This document shows positions 44,801 to 56,800 of a stretch of 64,000 nucleotides of DNA, piece after piece; positions within the stretch are counted from its first letter, which is position 1, and each line of letters begins with the position of its first letter. The DNA lies in assembly GCA_016165875.1 (NCBI GenBank), contig JABBOT010000003.1:35685860-35749859 (forward strand), in the 5' to 3' direction. Origin of the DNA: Acanthopleura granulata. Taxonomy: Eukaryota; Mollusca; Polyplacophora; Chitonida; Chitonidae. The notes beneath the pieces were generated by a model. That model saw nothing but the letters and a program-made list of their open reading frames with translations, was not told where the DNA came from and did not search any database. The translations under genes and the position numbers were made by a program.

Positions 44801-47800
44801 TGCAGGTTGCTGGCAGACGTATCCACATACAGCCGGAGAGGAAGACAGCATGAGCTGAACTCACAGTGACTGCATTGGTGAGAGGCAAGGGGCTGCGCTG
44901 GACGGCTAACCCCCCTCAGCCAAGTAGGTCCACTGGTATAGATGTATGATGTCTGGAATAAGCCAGGTACAGGTGTGGCTATACATATGGCTGGAATAAG
45001 CCAGATACTGGTATTATGTCTGGAATAAACCACGTACTGGTATGGTTGTATACGTCTGGAATAAGCCATGTTCTGGTATGGTTGTATATGTCTAGAATAA
45101 GCCATGTACTGGTATGGCTATATATATGCCTGGAGTAAGCCAGGTGCTGGTATAGTTGTACATGTCTGGAATAAGCCAGGTACTGGTATGGTTGTATATG
45201 TATAGAATAAGCCAGGTACTGGTACGGTTGTATATGTCTAGAATAAGCCATGTATTGGTATGGCTATATATATGTCTGGAGTAAGCCAGGTGCTGGTACA
45301 GTTGTACATGTCTGGAATAAGCCAGGTACTGGTATGGCTGTATATGTCTAGAATAAGCCAGGTACTGGTATGGTTGTATATGTCTAGAATAAGCCAGGTA
45401 CTGGTATGGCTGTATATGTCTAGAATAAGCCAGGTACTGGTATGGCTGGTATTTTGAAAGGCACTACTTCATCTTCAGTCGCTACTTCAAACGATGTCAA
45501 ATGGCATGGAATTTCACAAAATACTACATATACATGTACGTGTACATATCCCAGATGCAAGGAAAGGCCGACGGGACATAAAGGTATTGGAAAAAAAAAA
45601 CAACACACAACACAGTCTCTGTGTACAGACAAGGTTTTGACAGACACAGTTTGAGTACCATTACTACCTTAGTACTGAGGGGTTTGGCGCAGGCTGCAAC
45701 AAGATCATGTCATAAACGGTTTACTTTAAACAGAAATCTGTTTACACATATGATGGGACACAAATCAAACAAGGCCCAGTTTCTTCCACAACTTACTCCT
45801 TACATCGGGCTTGACAGTGAACAATGTTTTTCAGTCATTTTTTACACGCAAAAAAAATGACAACTTGAACAGGAGTACAAATTTTTGGCTCTAAAGTCGT
45901 ATGTATCATAACCATTCAAGTACAATATGGCGTTATTATCACGTACATGGATTTATTTATCTGTCTGATATTTTACTTTTTACACAGGAATATTTTACCT
46001 AGAAGTTGGTGGTTAGATGTATGGGTGAAGGAATTTCTGTCATTTAAAATTAATGCCTTTAGGGATGATTATTTTGCACAATGTATGTATTTCAAAATTG
46101 AAAGACGACAATTTCTGCTGTTTACTAAATGAAGAAGAGCATAATTATTTCCTACGAACATGTATGCATGATTTCTTGTCAAAAGTGTCGAAAGCAGAAA
46201 AGCAAAATTAGACTTCAGGAGTTTGTGAAACCAACAAACAGCATCACATACAGTGTCTGCCCAGGCCTCAAGATCACGAATCTCTCTTAGACTTACATGT
46301 AAGTCCAACTTAGTCTTAACTTCAAAAAAAGTTTACTGTGCTAAAATTGTAACTCACATTAAGTATTTTTACTTCATTACTATTATTATTATTTCAGTTG
46401 TCAAAGGCCTTCATGACAAAATGAAAATTATCATTTAAATTCAAATTTAAATCCAGGATTAATAGCAGCAGTTTAAACAAAATCTGATTTATGATGCTGG
46501 GGGCCAAGTGCAAAAAAAAAAAAAAAGCCTTATGAAGTTTTCATCTTTAGCAATTTTCTGAAGCATGTTGACAAACACAATGGTTCCGTGTTCCACAAAA
46601 TACCTTCCAGCATATCCCATTAAAGCTTAGCCTAGCTGCAATAATGTCTTCTCTCTCAACCAGATCAATTAGTTTCATTAAGTTTATCTATCTACAACCA
46701 AGAGCAAATGTACAATAGTTGTGACACTCGATGCACAGAATTTTGTGTGGTCTTGTATTCAGGCCCCTTGTTAGACAAATGATCAATATTCAAATTTATT
46801 CATTTGACTGGTGCTTTACACCGTACCAAAGAATATTTCATTTATACGACGGCAGCAAAACCACGCCCATCCACAGGTTGCTAACAAACCTTCCCATCTA
46901 TGGCTGGAGAGGAAGCCAATGTGAGTTAGACTCACAGCAATCGCACTGATGTGAGGCAGCTGGATCACAACTCTGCAATAGCGTGCTGACCCCTTCGGAA
47001 ACAGTGTTCAAATAAAGGATGCCAAAAATTTTACTCATTTATAGAGCAGCTGTCACTTTTTTTCCCCTTACAAGCCAAAAGAATCTATGCCCACTGCTCA
47101 GTAGGTTAAACACTTCCGCCTGTTCTCACCTGAGCTCATGCTAGCTGTTGACAATGTGCTTATATGTACATGTACAGCACCACACAGTCCTCCACGCCAC
47201 CAGATCAAAGTATTAATTTATTTAATCGATTTGCATTTCACACCATAATCAAGCATCTTTCACTTCTATGGTGGCAAAAAGGTTTCATGACAAGAGGAAA
47301 GCAGAGAAAACCCAGAAAGTACACGCCCCTTTTCCAGTTACCTGGAACACCTGCAGCCAAACCAAAAGTGTTGGATTTGAACCAGCAACCTCACAGATTA
47401 ATGGTTTAGGTACTTTTGGCAGACGTCACTGGTTTCCTCTGCCCGCAATGGCCCATTCGACATCTCTACTTCTCACATCAATGCAGTCAATTCTTACTCA
47501 AGGGAGACAACTTTTGTAACAGTGGCCTTCATTGAATTTCATTGCATTTCATTGCTAGATACTGGTATTGGCACTTTGATACATACTTGTTTTGAAACAT
47601 GATTTGATAGAGAAAAAACATTTATATGTCACTGTGTAAAAGAATAGAAATTTATACTTTCAAAATCACGATCAACATCCAGGCTTGCATAAAACAAACA
47701 AGAAGTCCTCAGACTTCAGAGGAAAACTTCTATCATCAGCCGACTGTACAATAAAATTCTCCCGAACTCAAACTGTCCTAGGCTCAAATGATCTACAAGT

Positions 47801-50800
47801 GTTAAATATGGACAACGCTTCTTGGTGAGGAAACGGGACTGTTTATATTAACAAATAAATGAAAACAAAATGCGCAACCACATGGAGTCGCCACTTATTA
47901 TCCTGTTATCTGATTAGTATCTTCAACCTACTCTGCATTATTTCGCATATACAATCAGTACCAGGGATAAGTCTCCTGTCAGGGCCTTACTTTTTATGCA
48001 TGTCAATTTGTACAAATGCACCCCAGAATAACAAATTATTTAAACCTACAAATTCTTTCCTATCAATGACAAATATCGGGTAAACTTATTGTTTATCTGA
48101 TAGAAATACCCACCTGCAAAATACAGGTGAAAAATTTTGTATCAGTATTCATATTTTAGAAAAAATGGTTTAAAATATTTCAGCAGAAAACATAAAAATA
48201 CTCACTGGTAGTTGATAAACCGTGCTCCTTGTGTTAATTGTGCACACTCGTTAGTAAAATGGCAGGCGAAAAGTAGAAGGTTTCTGGGCTGGACTTTGAT
48301 GGCAAATCTCATAAATAACATGGAATATATAGCCAGGGCTGAAACAGATCAACAAACAATGTTTATCTCTAATAACAAGATCAGGTACATGTAAATGATT
48401 AGACCACATGGGCTGGTATACGCACACAAAACAAACAATAACATTACATGAACATGTAGTTAGCAGTTTCAAGTGATTTAAAAGTTAAACCTAAATAGTA
48501 TGCATGTATGACTGTTTGGCTCTTACCCTGTACCCAACAATTTTTTAGTCACATGACGGCGAGGAGTCCTTAGAATGCACACATATATACTGTGTCTTCT
48601 TGTCGCGAGTACATGCCGCCAAAGTGCAGCCGCCACCGGACCGTCATGCCAAAGACAACGGCTATGACACCCCACCCAGTTACATCATAATGACACTAGG
48701 CTGACCAGTCCCGTTTCCTTGTTCTAACCTCTCTGTGCTGAGCACCAAGCAAGGCAGCTACAAGGACCACTTCTGACGTCTTTGGTATGACCCGAACCAG
48801 ACCTAAACTGCAAGCTCATCCTCATAAAAAGTACACATATATGCCACTTTAGTCACGACTAAAGTAAATACCAGGCTTTAAGTCATAATATCCTTTAGAA
48901 CAACTGGGCCCTGAAAACCTAGGCTATCATTAAAAATATGTTTGTTGCTAGGGTAACCCAACCGACCCTCCAAAAAAGGAACCGATGGTACTCTTAATGT
49001 TTTACTGGCCTTTGCTTGGAATTTTTCTCTTTTTATTTTCTCTCCAGGTCAGTTTCTTTAAAATCCTTATTTATTTGATTTAGCATGATCAAGGAGAAAA
49101 ATTTCCCTATTGATTGAGGTTATTTTTTTGTGATAGGGTTGGGTTACCTGCAATAATGTATTTTTTAAGGAAGAAACACTGACATAACAGAACAAAGGAA
49201 TGTGACCTGATTGTTTAAAAAACTGCTGGTTTTGTTCCCAGGTAGATCGAGGGTTTATATACGATGTATTGCAAAGGCAAATGTTTTCCTCCAACAGGCA
49301 GGTCCCAATGAAGTCATATTTGCAGTGCTGCCTCACAAGAAGGCCATGCTGAGGACACCAGATATGACACCCAACCAGACACCATTCCACAAGGGTCACA
49401 TTATACTGAAACCTGGTGGAACTCTTCTGCTGAGCACCAGATGAGGTGATATGAAGGCTACTGAAATCTAGGTTACCAGTATAACTCAATTTGGGACTAA
49501 ACTCCGGATCTATTGCTTACGAGGTTGATGATCTGACCACTACACTCATGTACATCTAAAATTATTCAATCCCAAGAAAAAGTAACAAATCTACCTTAGA
49601 ATTCTAGCATCTGATTGTATTTAATTCAGTGGAACAAATTTTACCAAAAAAAATAAATAAAAAAAATAAATAGATCATAAATAAATTGTAATGAAAAAAA
49701 AAATAAAGTAAAAGTAGTTTCAGTTGTCGATGATCTTTCCCATGATCCCTAGGCCTGCATCATTTTTTGCTTTTCAGAACTTTAATAGAGCTTTTGTGAC
49801 TTTTACAGAACTATATATTATATTCATATAAACTGTCTCACTTTTTGCAAGGCCTGTCAGTGTAATAGTTTTGCTTTCACCACTTTTCAGTCAAAAATAA
49901 AGATTATTTCACAATGCCTCTCTTTTTATACAATCAATCCAGCAATGTGTATGTATTCTCATTCCAAAAACGCCAGCATTCAAACTAGTTTTGCAAGGTA
50001 TTTCGTTCTCTGTTTAAAGAGTGCATATCCATGGATATGACGACGCAATAAACTGGCAACTTTTTTCCTTCACAGAGCTAACCACCCAACTTAAATGTTC
50101 CTCGTTGTCAACCTTACCCCAGTGTACATGCCCTTCCTTCAGTTCTGCTGTGGTAAATTTATTCAAGCAAAACGTTCCACATATATTCAAAGTTTCAAAC
50201 AGATAAGGAGGCCATGTATAATAATAAAAGCAGAAGTATTCAGAGCAGAACGACTCCTCCGCACTGAACAGTGTACGGAGCTTAAATCCTAAATAAAACC
50301 TGACCCACACCCCCATCTTCCTATCACCCATACCTCCAGTCTACTGGAACATCTGAAAGTGATCACTTTCGGGGATGAATCTATTCTTGTCGCACTTATC
50401 ACTAATTTGTAAAGAATTCAGGGGGTTCTTTCTTGCTGTGGTAACCACCACCAGAAATACTGGAAAGTTGAGTTTTTCACACATTGGTTTTTCTAAAAAG
50501 AAAATAGTTAGAAAATCCCTACAGTCATTCACATATCTATCTGTACACAAAAAGTGCTATGCTGAAATATGGGATCACATCGCCTATAACAGATTACATG
50601 CAATATTACTATAATTCTTCAAGCTCTTCAAAAGGGGCTTCCGTGGCTCAGTCGGTTAGCGCGCTATCACAGCGACAATGACCCAGGAGTCTCCCACCAA
50701 TGCGGTCACTGTGAGGTCAAGTCCAGCTCATGCTGGCTTCCTCTTTGGCCGTATGCGGGAAGGTGTGCTAGCAACCTGCGAATGGTCATGGGTTTCCCCT

Positions 50801-53800
50801 GGGCTCCGCCCAGTTTCCTTCCACCGTAATGCATAAAACACCAATTAAATAAATAAATAAATAAAATCAACCTCTTCAACTGTTTGCAACGTGCTTATTC
50901 AAGGATATTCTGAGGGCAAAATTTAAAATTTATAATTCTTCTGAAGACCTCAAATTGGCCAATCCAACCAATGTGGTTTTGTATCCATAATCAAATTAAA
51001 GAAGAGCACAAATATCGACAGGTGCTCAGTGAAGCTTCTCGCTTTCAAGAATAGCGCCACACTTCAATGTACTTTTAGTGAAGTAAAACTTCGAAGTTTA
51101 ATGCCTTTTACGATTCATGTCTCATGAGAGCAGCAGTGTTCTTAGCAACAAAACAGGTTCAAGCTCTGACTGAATGATGGATTGTTGTTGTTGTTTACTG
51201 CTTTACTTTAGAATTCTCCCCTGATACAAAGGTACAGGAAAAATAGTTGCCTGGAGTAAACCAATGAATTTGGAAAGACACTGATGAAATTTCACATGTG
51301 TTGCACAGACTTGCCTGCTACACTGCTGGAAGACAAATGGTTTTCAGTGAACATAAGACTATACAAATGCCTCTACTGTCACCTTTCACAACTTATTCTT
51401 CCCAAGGTTCTTGGGAACCTAAAACTTCCCAGTCCAACGTCAGGATTGAACCTGTACCAGTAGTGCCTCCTGATTACGGACTTTACAGTCTTACTTCATC
51501 TGAAGTTCAATCCCGCTCTCAAGAAGCTGTCAAGGTAATGTACTAGGAATTCACTGGCCTCTTTCAGGGGCCTCTAGGGGCTTTTAAACAATCCTTTCTC
51601 ACATACCTGTTGTCATTTTACCACTGATCATCTCGGGGTCCTTCTTCACATCGGCTATGGCAGCTAAAGGCAGGCCCCAGTTGGCAACTACAATACAATG
51701 TACATTCGTGTGAACCACACAGTGACCTGAATAATACCTAAGAAAACATTAACAACTAATGTTGTAGCAACTTTGTACATTTGTAACACATCCTTAGAAG
51801 CATGTATAGATTCCATCAAGTCTCAAAAGGATCAAGAACTTTTTCTTTTGAACAGGCAATGTAATTATCATACAGACTCAATAATTCATTTGTAAAAAAA
51901 TGTCATTGTTAGGCAAAACCTCTGTTCTACTGTTTTAATTAGGTTTTTTTTTCAGGGTTTTAGTTTCTTTAAATTCCCTATTGCTTTATCAGACAGAATA
52001 AAAAACTTTCCAAAACTACATACTATATTGATCTGATACGATCGGTTAAATCCGACAAAGAATTTTTGAAATACAGCCTCCCACGGCCTAATTCTCATTA
52101 TGAATATTATTACTACAAGTAAAATTGTAACATTTCGGTGAAAATGTCCTATATACAGGTAGAAGATTGGTTTACATACCTGGTCCCCAGAAGTGCTGCA
52201 AAACAACAACCAAACCAGAGTTTATAGTTGCTTATCCTCAAGGCATAAATTTAAGAAATAATGATTCTTTAGCCAGTCACTGTTGCTCGTCTTAACACAG
52301 TGAATGTGGAACAGTTGATATTTAAGATCTTCGGTACCTGGTTCTAAAATTTCAACTCTTCCACAGTCACTGTGGTAACAACCTTCTACCCCTTTGCCGC
52401 TTCATTGACTTGCCCGCTGTTAACAAAAGCACGGACCTCTGGGTAAAACATATCTCCCATTCAAAGCTGAGAGGTGTGTTAGCAGAAAATCAATATTTGT
52501 TTGGTTTCACAAATTTCTTATTAGCTTTCCGTATAAATGTCTTCATATGTTCTCTGTTGTGTTGTTTGTTATTTATACATCAGTGAAATACCAGGATTTT
52601 CTTCACTGCCAAAACTGAAATACGTCTTCTCACTTTTGTCAGTTCATATTGATTTTCACACCCAGAGGACATGATGTCACGAAAAGAAACATTTATTTTA
52701 TAACCTTCCATCTGAGCTCAACTAGATGACATCTTAATACAAGTTTAGTAAACTGTAACAATTCTACCTCACCCAAGAAGACGCTCATACAAGACGTCAT
52801 GCATACCACGTCACGCTGCATACATATCATCGAAGGCCTACAGCCAAAACCACTGCCTAAATTTTCTTTACATACACAAAATCAAGACATTGTTAAATAT
52901 AAATACTAAACAGAACATTGCACAGAAGTTATCATTTTCACCACTCATTCAAACAATATCTAGGTATTGAACCTTTACTGCGCAATATATTTTATTTATT
53001 GTTTTGTGTGACTTAACAGTCTTCTGTGCTGATGAATTTGATGGACAAGTGAGAGGAGCACCTGTGAGAACCCCCTACTTTGAAATGACGTCGCCCAAAG
53101 GCAAGTATTGTGACATGACTCGTGATGTCAGTATGTTCTGATTCGTATGTCTGAGAATTTGGATGCGTTGACAATCAATGTTTTAAACAGTAGGAAAACA
53201 TAGGGTATAAAGGAATTATACTTACAGAATAAATGTATATAGTTTACATGTACATGTAACTCGTTGGCAATGGGATATTTAGTCCTTTATTTGATTGCTG
53301 TTCAAAGCCAATGTTCATGAAGTATTCATTTATATACAATGGTGGTCAGTTTGATGGGTGTAAGAAACTGAAGTGCACGGCTTAAACCACCAAACTCTGG
53401 TGCGTTACTGGAGAACCTTTCCAATGCATAACAATCAAATACATGTATGTAAACCATATTGGTTTAAGAATGAATGAATGACTGAATGGCTCTGACAATA
53501 CTGCAGCCATAAACTGGCAAGAACAGGTTCAAACCTGTAGACAGTAAATGACTTCTGAAGTTTTAATCAATGCATCCGAAACAGAGCAAAATGTCCCGAC
53601 ATGTCCCTAAATGACATAAAAGTTTGCCCAATAAGGAGCATTTTAGAGACAATGTCACAAAATATTATTTCTGATGCCAAATCTTACATTTTTCCAGTAG
53701 GATATCTTCTTACCTACCAAACAAATCTCAAAACACCTTTCTAAAATCACCAGATCTCTTAGAATCAGGAAAAACTAGCCACTTTGTCGTGAACATAATT

Positions 53801-56800
53801 TTAGGTCGTTCAGGGTAAGTCAGTCTGTTCTTGGTGATGGACAAACAGATACACATTTTCAAGCAGTATTCTTACAGGTCCCTAATACATGTCATTTATT
53901 AAAGCACTCGATGTTATGGACTGTACTGTGCATTTTTATAAACAAAAATGTTATTAAGTCAGGGATGGCATTAAGAGCAATTTCATGCGATTCTTGTAAT
54001 GGCTAAATGTACAGGTACATAAGATGGAGAAGTGAAGTGCAGGTCTTCTTTGCTGTGCTGAAGTTTGGTGTTGGAAACAAAAGCGGAATACCCTTTTAAT
54101 ACCCTATACCTTTTCATACTCAACGTATACATAAATGTACATGGATATATTCCTTGGGCTCAGTCACGTGTGATACAAAGATATCATGTCAGTCCTGCAT
54201 GGTTTGTTTCTGAACTTCTTTTTATACATTTTCAGTACATCTACATAAATGCTTTTGTTTTCAAACCGTACACCAAATCTCATCAGAGTTCCTTCTTTTT
54301 TTTTTTTTAATTACTTAGTAAGTAATTATATGCACATGTAAGTGATTTAAGACAGGGTTTGCTACATGTAGGTGCTGTCGTCCACAAAGACAGACGTCCA
54401 TTAATCCGTGCCAAAATTTAAGATAAACTTACACATATGCAGGGGTTTTTCTAGCCACTTTCCTGAGGTAATGGTGACCAGAAATATCAGAAAATTGAAT
54501 TTTAGACAAATATTATATTCGGTTTTCACGAAATAAAATGAGTTTTTGATACAATGGTGATGAAAAAATAGTGAGCTGTCTGATTTGTTAAAATTGAGGT
54601 TCTCAAAGGAAATTGGCTACAAAAACCTCTGCACATATAGCGTGAAGTAAAAGATATTGATTTTTTTAAACAATCAGCCCTAATAAATAAAAATAAAATT
54701 TGTCTTTTTTGACATCTCTCTAAATTAATGATGACATGTGGTAAACCAGATAATATGTTGTGGATAATATACATATGGATTTGAACTCTCAGAGATTTAA
54801 TTTTTAATGTGATTTTTCATGTAAATTTCACTTATTCAATTTGCCTCTGTATTAAGGATATCAGTTACAGACTGGAATTGACCAAATAACCTCATGGTTA
54901 AACACTGGTCCTATAAAGCAAATTGGCATATTTATTTCATCCAGCACCTACTGCAAAAATCATGCCTTTTGGCCGCGCTCGTTTGTGAGATCCCCCACCT
55001 TGCCTTGCCCATATCTGTGTGTCTTCACAAGACTCTGGAAAGGCCAGTTCGGCTTGTTCCAAGAGGAAATCATCAGACACACAACTTGGATGATGGGGGC
55101 CCTTTATAACTTCTAAAACCATGCCAAAAAAAAAACTGTCCCCTGACATGAGAAAGAGTGCTGCTGTAAAATGGGTGTTTCTGAAGATGTCATTACAATA
55201 TGTATCGGTATTGTAAACAGACGTGTAAATCATGCATCAACTTTAATTATAACTCATTTGATGACTCTTGGTTTTCATTGGTCAGTACATGGTCACATGA
55301 TATTCTGCAAAACACGATGTCCAACGATCATGTGTGTTTATTCAATCCTGTTACCTCCCTTTGTCTGCTCTCTAATGTCCACTTGTTTATAAGGCAAACA
55401 GTTGGACTATGCCTAGCTCAGTCCAGCAACTTAGAGCTTCAGCACAGCAAATCACTTCTTTTCCTTCTAATTTTTTTGGTATAATAAAACATACAGTGCA
55501 CGCTCTGCATTCTCTGAATATCACTTCTCTTGAGATCACAATCCCTGACATCCCATGCATGGCATGTGCTATCTGTACAACGTACATGTACTTCATATAT
55601 GTACACTTTTAACCAGACTTGCCTGAAAGCTCTACCTGTATACATTTATGGAGTGTGCAGACAAAATAACTACCCCTCCCAAGACCAAGCATATATGTGT
55701 AAGCTGCAGACACACTTGGTACAAATTGAACCATGGTTTTTATAGAGTATGGAGATGTTACTTGCTGAGTACAGACGGTTGTATAACCAGTGTGTGCAGG
55801 TGTATAAAAACACCACCATGATCGAGTGACAAATCAATGTCTACTCATGCAGTTCTACTCAAGAACATGCAGGAAGGTTTCTGTGGTGAAATCTGAACTA
55901 AGGTAATGTTTTATCATGGTATGACGCATTTCTATATTTGTTGGCTTATTCCAGTTTTAAACAGAAATTGGCACATGTACATAAAATATTTCAAAACTAA
56001 AGAAAAAACGGAAACAGTAGCTCTGGAAGAAACCTATGCATGTATAACAAATCGTACTCACGGTGCTGTATCATCAAGGTGAACAGGTCATGAAAAGAGA
56101 AAACAAACAACAACATTAGTGATAGAGACATTCTATACCAGAACACAGATAAAAAATGTACAGACTATATATACATGTACAGGTTTTTCTTTAGCCACTT
56201 TCTCGTAGCGGTAACCACAACAAGAAATATCGGAAAACTGAGTTTTAGGCAAATTTTGAATCGAGTTTTTATAAAATAAATGAATTTCGGTGATGAAAAA
56301 TTCTGAGTTTTCTGATTTGTTCAAACTGAGAAAATTAGCTAGAAAAACCTCTGACGTCTGTAGACATGGTGAATGTTTCAAGTGGATAATATGAAAAAAC
56401 ATGATATACCCGTACTTGATTTATTATTTATATATTTAATTGGTATTTAACACTGTAGTCGAGAATTTGTCTTTGTAGCTGCACATCACTGACAAGTATG
56501 TATATATGTATTTATAATGTATAGGCAACTGTTCCACACTGGCTGCAGGGAACTCAGTGGCTCACCACTAGCCAGCCACTTATGCACTTTTAACAAGTTC
56601 CTACATGTAATTTCCACTAGCATTTCACTAGCCTTGCTGATCATGCGAATTCCTGCAGGACTATTAGTATTAACTGTTATTATACTATATACTACTTATG
56701 CACTTTTAACAAGTTCCTACATGTAATTTCCACTAGCATTTCACTAGCCTTGCTGATCATGCGAGTTCCTGTAGGACTATTAGTATTAATTGTTATTATA

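Larger units (their letters stand above)
41854..48205 (-). other. MPC1 intron 5
   Basis: 6,352 bp. Contents: SINEs (42132, 44683, 46790, 47212), a foldback element (42870-42989), and a 36-39 bp minisatellite in two blocks (44160-44680 and 44935-45448). Sequence outside these is AT-rich, with no exon recognised. Confidence 0.7.
48339..51606 (-). other. MPC1 intron 4
   Basis: 3,268 bp. It contains two copies of a diverged ~270-bp dispersed repeat (48545, 49270), an inverted-repeat segment around 48951-49150 (GGGTAACCCAACC against GGTTGGGTTACC), one copy of a foldback family (50420) and a SINE (50636). No further exon was recognised. Confidence 0.7.
52196..56061 (-). other. MPC1 intron 2
   Basis: 3,866 bp between the two microexons. 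It contains a diverged SINE (53289), a dispersed repeat (53652) and a foldback element (54438). A possible open stretch at 53028-53102 was examined and rejected as an exon. Confidence 0.65.

Noticed and set aside
44160..45448. CRISPR-like regular repeats
   Set aside because: Units are contiguous tandem repeats without unique spacers, in a eukaryotic intron.
49211..49444. 77-codon frame with protein-like ending
   Set aside because: Coincides with a dispersed repeat also found at 48545; the frame is not kept between copies.
50636..50710. Possible genuine tRNA gene (CCGTGGCTCAGTCGGTTAGC)
   Set aside because: The head resembles a tRNA A and B box but does not complete a cloverleaf and runs directly into the SINE body.
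53028..53102. Possible exon (frame [12 protein letters not shown]… with acceptor TTAACAG and a GC donor)
   Set aside because: Non-canonical donor, no family resemblance, and inserted in an MPC1 intron on the opposite strand.
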